NCBI RefSeq assembly: GCF_035610345.1
Contig: NZ_CP141212.1
Span: forward strand, 3,171,501 to 3,235,500
DNA from: Sinorhizobium meliloti
Lineage (GTDB): Bacteria > Pseudomonadota > Alphaproteobacteria > Rhizobiales > Rhizobiaceae
DNA: 64,000 nt
Reading direction: 5' to 3'
Shown: piece by piece, positions 46,378 to 55,795 of the stretch
How the letters are laid out: the number at the start of each line of letters is the position of its first letter
Position numbering within the stretch: position 1 is the stretch's first letter
The notes under the pieces: generated by a model
The model's database searches: none
What the model was told of the DNA's origin: nothing
The model's input: the letters and a program-made list of their open reading frames with translations, nothing else
Position numbers and translations under genes: made by a program

Positions 46378-47733
46378 ATGTCGTCATTCACCCTTTCCAC
46401 CTCTCTTCGACGCGTGGGAGCGACTGCTGCCGCGATGCTCGCGCCGGTCGTCGCGTTTGCCCAGGAAGCGGCGCCCGCCGCGGCCGCAACGCCGGTGCCG
46501 GACAAGGCCGATACCACCTTCATGTTCCTTTCGACCCTTCTCGTCCTGTTCATGCTGATTCCGGGCCTCGCCCTATTCTACGGCGGCCTCGTGCGCGCCA
46601 AGAACATGCTGTCGGTGCTGATGCAGTGCACGGTCATCGGCGCCGTCATGATGATCGTCTGGGTCGTCTACGGTTATTCATTTGCCTTCGGCGGCTCGAC
46701 GAGCGCCTATTTCGGCGGCTTCGCCAAGCTCTTCCTCGCGGGCGTGACCGTCGACAGCACCGCGGCGACCTTCTCCGACGGCGTCGTCATTCCGGAATAT
46801 CTTTTCATGCTCTTCCAGATGACCTTCGCCGCGATCACCCCGGCGCTCATCGTCGGCGCCTTTGCCGAGCGCATCAAGTTCTCGGCCGCGATCCTCTTCG
46901 CCATCCTTTGGGCGACATTCGTCTATTTCCCGATTGCGCACATGGTCTGGGACGCCAACGGCCTGCTCTTCGGCATGGGCGCGCTCGATTTCGCCGGCGG
47001 CACCGTAGTCCACATCAATGCCGGCGTTGCCGGCCTCGTCGGTGCATTCATGGTCGGCAAGCGCACCGGCTACGGCCGGGACATGATGGCCCCGCATTCC
47101 ATGACGCTGACGCTCGTCGGCGCTGCCATGCTGTGGTTCGGATGGTTCGGCTTCAACGCCGGCTCCAATCTCGAAGCCTCCGGCGGTGCGGTTCTCGCCA
47201 CCGTCAACACCTTCCTCGCAACGGCTGCCGCAGTCCTTTCGTGGTCACTCGTCGAGACGCTTACGCGTGGCAAGGCTTCGATGCTCGGTGCCGCTTCGGG
47301 CATGATCGCCGGGCTCGTCGCCGTCACGCCGGCGGCCGGTATCGCCGGTCCGATGGGCGCGATCATCATGGGCCTGATCGTCTCGCCGCTCTGCTACTTC
47401 TTCGTCTCGGTGATCAAGAACAAGTTCCACTATGACGACACGGCAGACGTCTTCGGGGTGCACGGCGTCGGCGGCTTCTTCGGCGCGATCGCGACCGGCG
47501 TCTTCGCCTCCTCCTCGCTCGGCGGCATCGGCTATGCCGACGGCGTGACCATGGGAAGCCAGTTGATGACCCAGATCACGGCCGTCGCCATCACGATCGT
47601 CTGGTGCGGTATCGTATCCGCCATCCTCTACAAGGTGGTCGATGCGCTTGTCGGCCTTCGCGTATCGATGGAAGCGGAGCGGGAAGGGCTCGACCTCTCC
47701 TCGCATGGCGAAGCCGCCTATCACGCGAGCTGA
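46378..47733 (+). CDS. amtB: Ammonium transporter AmtB
   Basis: A 451-residue inner-membrane ammonium channel. A signal-like segment with cleavage near VAFAQEA is followed by about eleven membrane helices. Hallmarks are PGLALFYGGLVRAKNMLSV, DFAGGTVVHINAGVAGLVGA with the first pore His, WFGWFGFNAGS, and DVFGVHGVGGFFGAI with the second pore His. It forms an operon with glnK and ends before a strong terminator. Confidence 0.97.
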   Translation: MSSFTLSTSLRRVGATAAAMLAPVVAFAQEAAPAAAATPVPDKADTTFMFLSTLLVLFMLIPGLALFYGGLVRAKNMLSVLMQCTVIGAVMMIVWVVYGYSFAFGGSTSAYFGGFAKLFLAGVTVDSTAATFSDGVVIPEYLFMLFQMTFAAITPALIVGAFAERIKFSAAILFAILWATFVYFPIAHMVWDANGLLFGMGALDFAGGTVVHINAGVAGLVGAFMVGKRTGYGRDMMAPHSMTLTLVGAAMLWFGWFGFNAGSNLEASGGAVLATVNTFLATAAAVLSWSLVETLTRGKASMLGAASGMIAGLVAVTPAAGIAGPMGAIIMGLIVSPLCYFFVSVIKNKFHYDDTADVFGVHGVGGFFGAIATGVFASSSLGGIGYADGVTMGSQLMTQITAVAITIVWCGIVSAILYKVVDALVGLRVSMEAEREGLDLSSHGEAAYHAS

Positions 47734-47796
47734 GCGGCGTCGGCAAACGACGCCGCCAAACGTCCCGTCGCGGTCCGCAGTCTGCGGATCGCCCTT

Positions 47797-47827
47797 GGCC
47801 CGGATCTCGCGATCCGGGCCTTTTTTT
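47797..47827 (+). terminator. Intrinsic terminator of glnK-amtB
   Basis: A perfect 10-bp stem (47797-47806 with 47811-47820, GGCCCGGATC/GATCCGGGCC), a TCGC loop and seven Ts (47821-47827). Confidence 0.92.
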
Positions 47828-47873
47828 GCTGCATAAGCGTCCCAACGGCAATTTTGCCGGCACACGCGCATGG

Positions 47874-47890
47874 TTAATGTCACATTAACC
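47874..47890. promoter_or_regulatory. Candidate CtrA box upstream of ftsK
   Basis: TTAATGTCACATTAACC is TTAA-N7-TTAACC, the CtrA consensus, and extends to a near-perfect dyad (GGTTAATGTCACATTAACC). It is 170 bp upstream of the chosen ftsK start, in the 326-bp interval after amtB that otherwise holds only the terminator. CtrA control of division genes is established in alphaproteobacteria; for this site it is inferred. Confidence 0.5.
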
Positions 47891-48059
47891 CAACTTCGCT
47901 TAGGTTGATTCCATGGGCACGCAATGTGCCCGGAGCATCCCGCTTTTCGCCCTGATTGAGGGTGAGAAGGCTGCTCCTCACCAAAAGGGCTGGAATATTC
48001 ACGGGCGGCCTTTTCGCGCGCTCTCGTTCCGGCGGATCGAAACGGGCAAAGCAGGCAAC

Positions 48060-50708
48060 ATGAGCAGAAGCAATACCGCAACGCTTGACAGCCGTTCCAA
48101 CCGGTTCGTGCTGACCCACTTCGTCTGGCGGCAGATCGCCTCGCTGGCGGGGTTCGTTCTCGTCGGTGCGCTGGCGCTCGCCATTGCCGCCCTTTCGACA
48201 TGGAACGTCGCGGATCCGAGCTTTTCCTATGCAACTTCGAACGAGCCGACCAACCTGCTCGGCTATGGCGGCGCCGTCTTCGCGGATATCTTCATGCAGT
48301 TCTTCGGCCTTGCGAGCGTCGTGGCGCTGCTGCCGGCCGTCGCCTGGGCTCTCGTTCTCATCCGCGGCACGCATTTCGACAAGGTGCTCAAGCGGCTCGG
48401 CCTGTGGTTCGCCGGCTCGGTGCTGGCGAGCGCGGCCTTGAGCTGCGTTCCGGCGCCGATCACCTGGCCGCTGCCGAACGGCCTCGGAGGCGTCTTCGGC
48501 GACATGATCCTTCGTTTTCCCGCGCTCTTCACCGGAACCTTCCCGACGGGCACCTTCGCGACCGTACTCGCCTGCCTCTTCACCGCACCGGCCGCCTGGT
48601 GCCTCGTCTACAGCGCCGGCCTCATCGGCGTCAGCGAGGATGAAGAAGCAGAACCGGCACCGGAGCCTGCACCCAGCAAGGCGCGCACCATACGCGACGA
48701 ACTCGAAGAGGAAGACGAAGAAGGCCCCCTTACGGTGCTGATGGGCTCGCTCGCCCATATGCGCTACACGGCGCAGGCCAGGCTTCGCCGTGCCTTCGGC
48801 ATGGGAGCAAAGCCGGCGAAGCGGCAGTATGACGAGCCCTACGACTTCAACAACGACGAATTCGGCACATTGAACGAGCCGGTCCGGCCGAAGGCGCAGG
48901 CCGGTCGTATAGAGCCCTCGCTCGATCGCACCGAGCGCCGCATCGTCACTCCGCCGCCGATCACGGGCGACGAAGACGACCCGCCCTTCGATATCGACGA
49001 GCGACGGCCCGCCGGCATCCTGCCGGACGACGAAGACGACGTGGCCGCAGACTGGGCTCCGCGGCCTGCACCGCCGAAGCCGGCTGTGGCAATGGCGGGT
49101 TCGCGCGTCGCCCCGCCGCCGCCGCGGCCGAAAGCCGGGCAGCGCGTCGAGCGCGAGGCGCAGCGCTCGTTCGTCGATGAAGACGGCGATTTCACGCTTC
49201 CGCCGATCCATTTCCTCGCCGAGCCGAAGAATGTCGCGCGCGACGCCTCGCTTTCGGCCGATGCGCTCGAGCAGAACGCCCGCATGCTCGAAGGCGTCCT
49301 CGAGGATTTCGGCGTCAAGGGCGAGATCATCCATGTCCGCCCCGGCCCCGTCGTCACCCTCTATGAGCTGGAACCCGCGCCCGGGATCAAATCGTCGCGG
49401 GTCATCGGTCTCGCCGACGACATCGCCCGTTCCATGAGCGCGATCGCCGCACGCGTCGCAGTCGTACCCGGCCGCAACGCCATCGGCATCGAGCTGCCGA
49501 ACCAGCGGCGCGAGATGGTCTATCTGCGTGAACTGATCGGCTCCCGCGACTTCGAGACGACCAAGACGAAGCTCGCCATGGCGCTCGGCAAGACGATCGG
49601 CGGCGAATCCGTCGTTGCCGATCTCGCCAAGATGCCGCATCTGCTTGTCGCCGGCACCACCGGCTCGGGCAAGTCGGTGGCGATCAACACCATGATCCTG
49701 TCGCTGCTCTACCGGCTGAGACCCGATCAGTGCCGCCTCATCATGATCGATCCGAAAATGCTCGAGCTCTCCGTCTATGACGGCATCCCGCACCTTCTCT
49801 CGCCGGTCGTGACGGACCCCAAGAAGGCGGTCGTGGCGCTGAAATGGACCGTGCGCGAGATGGAAGAGCGCTACAAGAAGATGTCGAAGATCGGCGTGCG
49901 CAACATCGACGGCTTCAACAGCCGCGTCGAGCAGGCGCTGGCCAAGGGCGAGGCGATCACGCGCACCGTCCAGACCGGCTTCGACCGACAGACCGGCGAG
50001 GCCGTCTACGAGACGGAGGAATTCGATCTTTCGCCGATGCCCTATATCGTCGTCATCATCGACGAGATGGCCGACCTGATGATGGTCGCCGGCAAGGATA
50101 TCGAAGGCGCCGTCCAGCGGCTTGCGCAGATGGCGCGTGCTGCCGGCATCCACGTCATCATGGCGACACAGCGCCCCTCGGTCGACGTCATCACCGGCAC
50201 GATCAAGGCGAACTTCCCGACCCGCATTTCCTTCCAAGTCACCTCCAAGATCGACAGCCGCACCATCCTCGGCGAACAGGGAGCCGAACAGCTCCTGGGC
50301 ATGGGCGACATGCTCTACATGGCCGGCGGCGGCCGTATCCAGCGCGTGCACGGACCCTTCGTCTCGGACACCGAGGTCGAAGAGGTCGTTGCCTATCTCA
50401 AGACGCAAGGCGTGCCGCAATATCTCGACGCGATCACCGAGGACGACGAGGACGAGAGTGACGGCGGCGGTCCGGCCGGCACCTCCAACCTCGCCGATTC
50501 CGAGGACCCCTACGACCAGGCGGTGGCGATCGTGCTGCGCGACGGCAAGGCTTCGACCTCCTACGTGCAGCGGCGCCTCGGTATCGGCTATAATAGGGCC
50601 GCCTCGCTGATCGAGCGGATGGAGCAGGAAGGGATCATCAGCCCCGCGAACCACGCCGGAAAGCGCGAGATACTGGTGCCGACCGAAGCGGAGATCACCG
50701 GCCGGTAA
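48060..50708 (+). CDS. ftsK: DNA translocase FtsK
   Basis: An 882-residue cell-division and chromosome-segregation motor. The N-terminal domain has about four membrane helices (roughly residues 25-185). A long acidic, proline-rich linker follows (about 200-380), then the RecA-like motor with Walker A AGTTGSGKSVAINTMI and Walker B PYIVVIIDEMADLMM. The C-terminal gamma winged helix (DQAVAIVLRDGKASTSYVQR...) reads KOPS sites. ATG 48060 is preceded by AGGCAAC; the frame is open back to 47913, over the promoter region. Confidence 0.97.
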   Translation: MSRSNTATLDSRSNRFVLTHFVWRQIASLAGFVLVGALALAIAALSTWNVADPSFSYATSNEPTNLLGYGGAVFADIFMQFFGLASVVALLPAVAWALVLIRGTHFDKVLKRLGLWFAGSVLASAALSCVPAPITWPLPNGLGGVFGDMILRFPALFTGTFPTGTFATVLACLFTAPAAWCLVYSAGLIGVSEDEEAEPAPEPAPSKARTIRDELEEEDEEGPLTVLMGSLAHMRYTAQARLRRAFGMGAKPAKRQYDEPYDFNNDEFGTLNEPVRPKAQAGRIEPSLDRTERRIVTPPPITGDEDDPPFDIDERRPAGILPDDEDDVAADWAPRPAPPKPAVAMAGSRVAPPPPRPKAGQRVEREAQRSFVDEDGDFTLPPIHFLAEPKNVARDASLSADALEQNARMLEGVLEDFGVKGEIIHVRPGPVVTLYELEPAPGIKSSRVIGLADDIARSMSAIAARVAVVPGRNAIGIELPNQRREMVYLRELIGSRDFETTKTKLAMALGKTIGGESVVADLAKMPHLLVAGTTGSGKSVAINTMILSLLYRLRPDQCRLIMIDPKMLELSVYDGIPHLLSPVVTDPKKAVVALKWTVREMEERYKKMSKIGVRNIDGFNSRVEQALAKGEAITRTVQTGFDRQTGEAVYETEEFDLSPMPYIVVIIDEMADLMMVAGKDIEGAVQRLAQMARAAGIHVIMATQRPSVDVITGTIKANFPTRISFQVTSKIDSRTILGEQGAEQLLGMGDMLYMAGGGRIQRVHGPFVSDTEVEEVVAYLKTQGVPQYLDAITEDDEDESDGGGPAGTSNLADSEDPYDQAVAIVLRDGKASTSYVQRRLGIGYNRAASLIERMEQEGIISPANHAGKREILVPTEAEITGR

Positions 50709-50843
50709 GACAGCGCCACAGCGGCGTGATCAGCGCGCGGCGGGCGGTAACGGTCATTTGAAGGCGTCGTGTTTTCGGGATTTTCCAACGCCTTGAAGGC
50801 GCCCCACTTGCCCTTCAAATGGTCACGAATGAAGGAGACTGCG

Positions 50844-51506
50844 ATGATGGAGACCAAAACCGACGGCCGCAACGGGGCAATCTCGCGGCGCGTCTTCGTT
50901 GGCGGCCTGGCGGCTCTCGCCGGCTTCGGCGCCACGACGTTCGGCGCCGGCGATGCTTCGGCTCAGGCGTCCGCCGTTGCCCAGAGGATCGCGGATCATT
51001 TCTCGTCCGTGAAGACCATGGCCGGCGAATTCGTCCAGTTCGGCCCGCGCGGCGAACAGACGGGCGGCAAGTTCTATATCCGCCGGCCGGGTCGCATCCG
51101 CTTCAATTACGAAGCACCCTCGCCGATGCGGGTCATCGCCGACGGCAAGTCCGTCGTCATCGGCAATATGAAGCTCAAGACCTGGGATATCTATCCGCTC
51201 TCGAAGACCCCGCTCAATCTGCTGCTCAGCGAAAGGATCGACTTGAGCAGCAGGATGGTACGCGACGTGAGGGTGGAAGCGGACCTCATCACCATCGTAC
51301 TCGGCGACCGCTCCATCTTCGGAGATTCGACCATCACGATGATGTTCGACCCGAAGAGCTACAATCTGCGGCAGTGGACGATCACCGATGCGCAAAAGAA
51401 GGACACCTCGGTGATGATCTTCAACGTCCGGACCGGCATCGCGCTCGACGACAAGGTCTTCCGCATCCCCTATGACGAGGTGCGCAACAAGCGCCGCGGC
51501 GGCTGA
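50844..51506 (+). CDS. lolA: Outer-membrane lipoprotein carrier protein LolA
   Basis: A 220-residue periplasmic chaperone that ferries lipoproteins from LolCDE to the outer membrane. The signal peptide contains ISRRVFVGGLAALAGFG, which looks Tat-like, with cleavage near ASAQASA. The mature part reads FSSVKTMAGEFVQFGPRGEQ, GGKFYIRRPGRIRFNYEAPS and WDIYPLSKTPLNLLLS, all typical of alphaproteobacterial LolA (DUF1159-like extension absent). AAGGAG lies before the ATG at 50844; ATGs at 50829 and 50847 are alternatives. Confidence 0.93.
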   Translation: MMETKTDGRNGAISRRVFVGGLAALAGFGATTFGAGDASAQASAVAQRIADHFSSVKTMAGEFVQFGPRGEQTGGKFYIRRPGRIRFNYEAPSPMRVIADGKSVVIGNMKLKTWDIYPLSKTPLNLLLSERIDLSSRMVRDVRVEADLITIVLGDRSIFGDSTITMMFDPKSYNLRQWTITDAQKKDTSVMIFNVRTGIALDDKVFRIPYDEVRNKRRGG

Positions 51507-51534
51507 TCGCGAAATGCTCCGACTTTGAAACCAG

Positions 51535-51612
51535 GCACTTCCGAACGGAAGACATTCTTCCTGGAAGTGCTTTAAGCCTGTTTAAGTTCGGGATACCCCG
51601 CCGCGGGCTCGC
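51535..51612. repeat. Hairpin plus remnant of a mosaic-element end module after lolA
   Basis: GCACTTCC/GGAAGTGC arms (about 51536-51570) with inner GGAAG/CTTCC pairs form a hairpin followed by TTTAA, a possible weak terminator for lolA. Directly after it, AAGCCTGTTTAAGTTCGGGA followed by TACCCCGCCGCGGGCT resembles the end module of the mosaic repeats (AGGCCTG...ATTCGGG...CCGCGG), so a decayed copy probably lay here. Confidence 0.45.
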
Positions 51613-51680
51613 GCCGCAGAGACGACACAAATCCCGCGCTGACCGATGCGCTCGACAAACTTGCCCGCTTGCGGCGACGG

Positions 51681-52490
51681 TCATCTCTGAAAATCCTTCA
51701 GGAACCTGCGGATGGCGTGGTGGAAATCGGCGACGTATCGCGCCTTGTCTTCCGCCTTGGGGGTGATCTGGACGAAGCGTGCAGCGGGGATTTTCTCCGC
51801 CAGCGCACGCGCGTGGGCGATGGGATGAACGAGATCGCGTTCATGGCCGATGACGAGCGTCGGGACGGCGATGCGGGCGAGATCAGCCTCCGTGACTCCC
51901 GGGCCGTCGCTGGAAACGGCGGTGAGGAGCGCGGCGGTGACCTCGATGGGTTCCCGCGCAAAAAAGCCGGCGAGCGAGGCCAGATTGTCCGGCGCGGCCG
52001 CCGCAAGACGCCGCCCGATGGGACCTTCCAGGAAAGCGGCCTTTGCCGCTGGCGGCGGCAGACGGGTCAAAAGGTGGCCGACTTCGGCATTCGGGATCAT
52101 ATTGTCCGGCGCCGATGCCGTCAGCCAGGCGGGCCGGGCAAGGACAAGGGCGCGTACGAGATCGGGACGCTTTACGGCCAGGCGAAGCGAAATCGCCGCG
52201 CCCATGGAAATGCCGCCGACGATGACAGGCACGCCCAGATTGGCCTCCACATAGGCGGCGACGTCATTCGCGAAGGTTTCGATCGAAAGCCTGTCGAGTC
52301 CGCCGGACTGCGATCGGCCATGACCGCGAGCCTCGATCGTGACGCGACGGAAGCCGGATTCGCCAGGAAACGCTTCGGAGGCCTGGCCCGCGTCGCCGCA
52401 AAGTCCGTGCAGGAAGACAACCGGCGTGCCCTCGCCCGCCGTGTCGACATTCAGCCGCGTGCCGTCGCGTGTCTCGAAGTTGGTGCTCAT
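51681..52490 (-). CDS. Alpha/beta hydrolase
   Basis: A 269-residue alpha/beta-fold hydrolase. VVFLHGLCGDAGQAS holds the oxyanion-hole HG, and the nucleophile elbow is VGGISMGAAIS (Ser about residue 96). The Asp lies near VIGHERDLVHP and the catalytic His in ADFHHAIRRFL or nearby. The closest-looking families are enol-lactonases and esterases; no cap-domain signature decides. It overlaps the upstream TIM-barrel gene by 4 bp (ATGA) and is the last gene of the minus-strand sugar operon. Confidence 0.85.
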   Translation of the reverse strand: MSTNFETRDGTRLNVDTAGEGTPVVFLHGLCGDAGQASEAFPGESGFRRVTIEARGHGRSQSGGLDRLSIETFANDVAAYVEANLGVPVIVGGISMGAAISLRLAVKRPDLVRALVLARPAWLTASAPDNMIPNAEVGHLLTRLPPPAAKAAFLEGPIGRRLAAAAPDNLASLAGFFAREPIEVTAALLTAVSSDGPGVTEADLARIAVPTLVIGHERDLVHPIAHARALAEKIPAARFVQITPKAEDKARYVADFHHAIRRFLKDFQR

Positions 52491-53317
52491 GGCCCCGCCT
52501 CGAGCTTTTCGGAGAGGAAGCGGGCAACGTCCTTGGCCTCGCTTGCTGCAAGCCCATGAGCGATCAGGCTGCCGGTAAAGCCGATGGCCTTCAGGCGAGC
52601 GAGGTAATGTGCGTAGTCGAGCACCCCCTTTCCAGCGGTCGCAAAACTGCCGTCCGGATTCCGGTCCTTCGCATGCGCCATGACGATGCGGTCGGCGAGA
52701 AGATCGATTGCCGCGGACACGGTCGTCCGCTGCTCGTCAAGCGTTGTCGTTTCAAAGAGATTGGCGGGGTCGAGCACGATTTTGATACGCGGGCTCCGCA
52801 TCTCGTCGATCAGCCGGCGGGCCTTTTCCGCCGAGTTGACGACATTGGCAAGCTCCGGCTCGATGCCGAGATCGACGTCGCAGCGGTCTGCAATGCCGAT
52901 CGCCGTCTCCATGGCCCGGAGCAGATCGCGCCAGGCTTCCGGCGTGTCGTTTTCGGGGTGCTCCCTCCACTGGTCGAGCGGATCACGCGTGCCGGTGCAG
53001 AGCGTGATGAGGCGGTTGGACATGGCGTGGCTGCGTTCCGCCAGAACGGCCAGCCGGCGGTGGCCGGCCTCGCGCATCGCCTGGTCGGGATGGATCATAT
53101 TGTAGGTGCCGGAGACCGCCGCGATTTCGATACCGGCCTTCTTCGCCGCATCGGCAACGGCGCACGCCTGCCGCTCGTCGATGCCTTCAGGCATGGAGGC
53201 GAGGCCCGAGCAGGCCATGTTGTATTGCGCGGCGGCAAACCCGGCAGCCGCGACGGCATCGAGCACCGCACCCGGTTGCGTGCCTTCAAAGGTCTTGGCG
53301 AAGATTCCGAGCTTCAT
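52487..53317 (-). CDS. Sugar phosphate isomerase/epimerase family TIM barrel
   Basis: A 276-residue AP-endonuclease-2-superfamily TIM barrel (xylose isomerase-like). Candidate metal ligands lie in LGIEPELANVV (Glu), KIVLDPANLFE (Asp) and IVMAHAKDRNPDG (His). Members isomerise or epimerise sugars or ketoses or cleave 3-keto glycosides by beta-elimination. It begins MKLGIFAKTFEGTQPGAVLD. It overlaps the Gfo/Idh/MocA gene upstream by one base and the hydrolase downstream by four, so the three are tightly coupled. Confidence 0.88.
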   Translation of the reverse strand: MKLGIFAKTFEGTQPGAVLDAVAAAGFAAAQYNMACSGLASMPEGIDERQACAVADAAKKAGIEIAAVSGTYNMIHPDQAMREAGHRRLAVLAERSHAMSNRLITLCTGTRDPLDQWREHPENDTPEAWRDLLRAMETAIGIADRCDVDLGIEPELANVVNSAEKARRLIDEMRSPRIKIVLDPANLFETTTLDEQRTTVSAAIDLLADRIVMAHAKDRNPDGSFATAGKGVLDYAHYLARLKAIGFTGSLIAHGLAASEAKDVARFLSEKLEAGP

Positions 53318-54393
53318 CAGACGCCACCCTCGACATCGGCAAGCGCAACCGCCTTGCCGCTCGCCACCGAGCGGGCGATGGCGACCATGGCGCGCACCGA
53401 GGCGAGGCCGTCGTCGATGCCGGCGCCTTCCATCGCCGCACCATCGAGGATGGTGCGTGCAAAACCTTCGACCTGGCGGCGATAGAAATGACCGTCAGCA
53501 CCGAGCACCCGATGCGTCGCGCCCTCGGCCTCGCGGAAAATGTCCACCTCGCTCGTCTTGTAGTACCAGGGGTTATAGGTCTTGCCGAGAACGCTGCCCT
53601 TCTCGCCGTAAATCTGGAAACCCTCGTGCCAGTCCATGCGGACTTGCACGGTCAGATCGAGGTGGCCGAGCGTGCCGGAAGCGAACTCGGCGTCGACGAA
53701 CCAGCACCAGATGCCGGCCCGTTCGGAAAGCCGCGCCTGCACCGAGACGATGTCGCCGCCGAAGTAACGCGCCGTGTCGATCAGGTGGCAGCCATGGGCC
53801 AGCATGTAGTAGCGGCGCAGATCCGCCTTCGGATTGGCCGAAGGCTTTTTCGCATTGGCGCTGGTAACGATCAGCGGCTGGACGGCATCCGTCATCGCAT
53901 AGCGGTGCGTGCTGTCGCAATACCAGGCCTTGAGGGCGATCATCTCGCCCATCTCGTCAGCAATGAAGGCTTTTGCCGCCTGGAGACCGGCATCAAAGCG
54001 CTTCATGTGGCCGACCTGAAATATCTTGCCGGACTTTTCGACGGCCTCTCTGAGATCGAGGCATTCCTCGACCGTCACGCCGACGGGTTTTTCGCAGAGC
54101 ACATGCTTGCCGGCTTCGAGTGCGCGCAGCGAGGCCGGGACGTGGAAGGCGTCGGCGGTCGCGATGATCACGGCTTCGATATCGGGATCGGCAAGCATCC
54201 TGTCGTAGTCGTCGTAGGTCTTCGCTGCACCGTGGGTAATCGCCATGCGTTCGCGCAGGTCATCGGCGACATCGCAGATAGCATGGAGATCGGCATTGAC
54301 AGCCTTCGTGCAGGCCTCGAAATGAGCGGCCTGGGCGATCTGCCCGGCACCGAGCACACCCACTCGAAGGCGGCGTTCCTGTTTTGCTGGCAT
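53317..54393 (-). CDS. Gfo/Idh/MocA family oxidoreductase (first of two)
   Basis: A 358-residue NAD(P)-dependent sugar or inositol dehydrogenase. The Rossmann motif is RVGVLGAGQIAQAAHFEACT, and the EKP motif is HVLCEKPVGVTVEECLD. The central AHGCHLIDTARYFGGDI carries the family's catalytic His/Asp region. AAGGA is eight bases before the ATG. It heads the three-gene set with the TIM barrel and hydrolase; 148 bp separate it from the second dehydrogenase gene, and that gap shows nothing recognisable. Confidence 0.9.
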   Translation of the reverse strand: MPAKQERRLRVGVLGAGQIAQAAHFEACTKAVNADLHAICDVADDLRERMAITHGAAKTYDDYDRMLADPDIEAVIIATADAFHVPASLRALEAGKHVLCEKPVGVTVEECLDLREAVEKSGKIFQVGHMKRFDAGLQAAKAFIADEMGEMIALKAWYCDSTHRYAMTDAVQPLIVTSANAKKPSANPKADLRRYYMLAHGCHLIDTARYFGGDIVSVQARLSERAGIWCWFVDAEFASGTLGHLDLTVQVRMDWHEGFQIYGEKGSVLGKTYNPWYYKTSEVDIFREAEGATHRVLGADGHFYRRQVEGFARTILDGAAMEGAGIDDGLASVRAMVAIARSVASGKAVALADVEGGV

Positions 54394-54540
54394 TCTAGAG
54401 TTCCTTAAGTTTGTTCACAGAGCGGCAGCCCGTCGGGCGTCAAAGTGAGTGGTGTGTACGGTTTTCCGCGCGCATCCCGCTCTAACTCCCGGAAGCCGGT
54501 CACGAAGTTTCAGGTCCATCCGGCATGAAAACATCGTGAT

Positions 54541-55674
54541 CTAGAGCGTGATCCATCTTCCTTCGGCGCTGCCTGAGCGCAGCGTCGCGTCGATGAACCT
54601 CATTCCTCGCACCCCGGCGTCTATGCCGGGCAAGAGGAGAGATTTCGAGGACGCGGCCACGCCGGTAAGGCGAGCTTCGAGCTGGTCCGCCATGTCAGCG
54701 TAAAGTTGCGAAAGCGCCTCGACGAAGCCTTGTGGATGTCCGGGCGGCATGTGTCCTTTGACCACAGTGCCATGTGAAGCGCGATCGATGGTAATCCGCT
54801 GCCCGCCCAGCGGGCAGAAGTGCAGAACGTTCGCGTCTGCCACACCCCAGCCGAGCGACGCTTTGTCGCCATAAATCTCTATGCGAAGACCATTGGTCTT
54901 CCCTATCGCGACCTGGCTTGCCCATAAGCTGCCCTTGGCGCCATTTTCGAACCGAAGCTGAACGGAAACGTTGTCGTCGACCTGTCGCCCGGGGACAAAG
55001 CTGTCGACCTCGGCCGACACCGTGATGCACTGGAGCCCGCTGATAAACTCGGCAAGGTGGAAGGCATGCGTTCCGATATCGCCGAGGCTACCCGCGCCGC
55101 TTCGCTTCGGATCGGTGCGCCATTCGGCCTGTTTGTTGCCCTCGGCCTCGGTCGCTGAGGCGAGCCATTCCTGGGGAAACTCAACCCGCACGAGTCGGAT
55201 TTCGCCGATGGCTCCGCTTTCGACGACAGCGCGTGCTTCCCGAACCATGTCGAAGCCGGCATTCGTGTAGCTGACGCCGAAAAGCGCTGTGCCGGCCTTT
55301 GCCGCCTGCTCGACTTCGAGAGCCTCGGGGAGCGTCGCGGTCAGCGGCTTGTCGCACATGACGCTGATGCCCGACGCCAGGAAGGCAAGAGAAGCGGGAG
55401 CGTGGATGTGGTTGGGCGTTACGACGGCCACGAGGTCGATGCCGTCGTCGCGTCCGGCCTCGGCGGCCGCCATGGCGGCAAAGTCGGTGTAGCTGCGATC
55501 GCGGTCGAGATACAGCGCGTCGGCACTTTCCAGGGCGCGCGTCGGATCACTCGACAGCGCACCGGCGACAAACTCGAAACGATGCGTCATCGCCGCCGCG
55601 CGGCGGTGGACTGCACCGAAGAAGGCGCCCTGACCGCCACCCACCATACCCAGTCTGAAACGTCGAGAAGCCAT
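54541..55674 (-). CDS. Gfo/Idh/MocA family oxidoreductase (second of two)
   Basis: A 377-residue relative of the preceding enzyme from a different subfamily. Rossmann motif RLGMVGGGQGAFFGAVHRRA, Lys motif VMCDKPLTATLPEALE (DKP instead of EKP), and SLGDIGTHAFHLAEFISGLQ as the catalytic segment. The GGGQGAFFG loop and the DKP motif are typical of inositol- or 3-keto-sugar-type dehydrogenases found beside sugar ABC transporters. The start is 55674 or an ATG at 55695; neither has a strong ribosome binding site. It follows the substrate-binding protein gene by 120 bp. Confidence 0.88.
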   Translation of the reverse strand: MASRRFRLGMVGGGQGAFFGAVHRRAAAMTHRFEFVAGALSSDPTRALESADALYLDRDRSYTDFAAMAAAEAGRDDGIDLVAVVTPNHIHAPASLAFLASGISVMCDKPLTATLPEALEVEQAAKAGTALFGVSYTNAGFDMVREARAVVESGAIGEIRLVRVEFPQEWLASATEAEGNKQAEWRTDPKRSGAGSLGDIGTHAFHLAEFISGLQCITVSAEVDSFVPGRQVDDNVSVQLRFENGAKGSLWASQVAIGKTNGLRIEIYGDKASLGWGVADANVLHFCPLGGQRITIDRASHGTVVKGHMPPGHPQGFVEALSQLYADMADQLEARLTGVAASSKSLLLPGIDAGVRGMRFIDATLRSGSAEGRWITL

Positions 55675-55795
55675 GCAAAAGTCCGTCAGGGCCATCGGCC
55701 CTTGAGTGATGGAGAGCCTGCGCCCGGCGGGCGGTTTGCCGAGTACAAGTCCCCATCCCGGCCGAAACAAGGGCGGGATGGGGAATGGAAAAGGA

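Noticed and set aside
47880..50654. 924-codon minus-strand ORF opposite ftsK
   Set aside because: It mirrors the ftsK coding sequence and has typical shadow composition (Arg, Asp, His, Val-rich) with no family resemblance; FtsK motifs on the plus strand are unambiguous.
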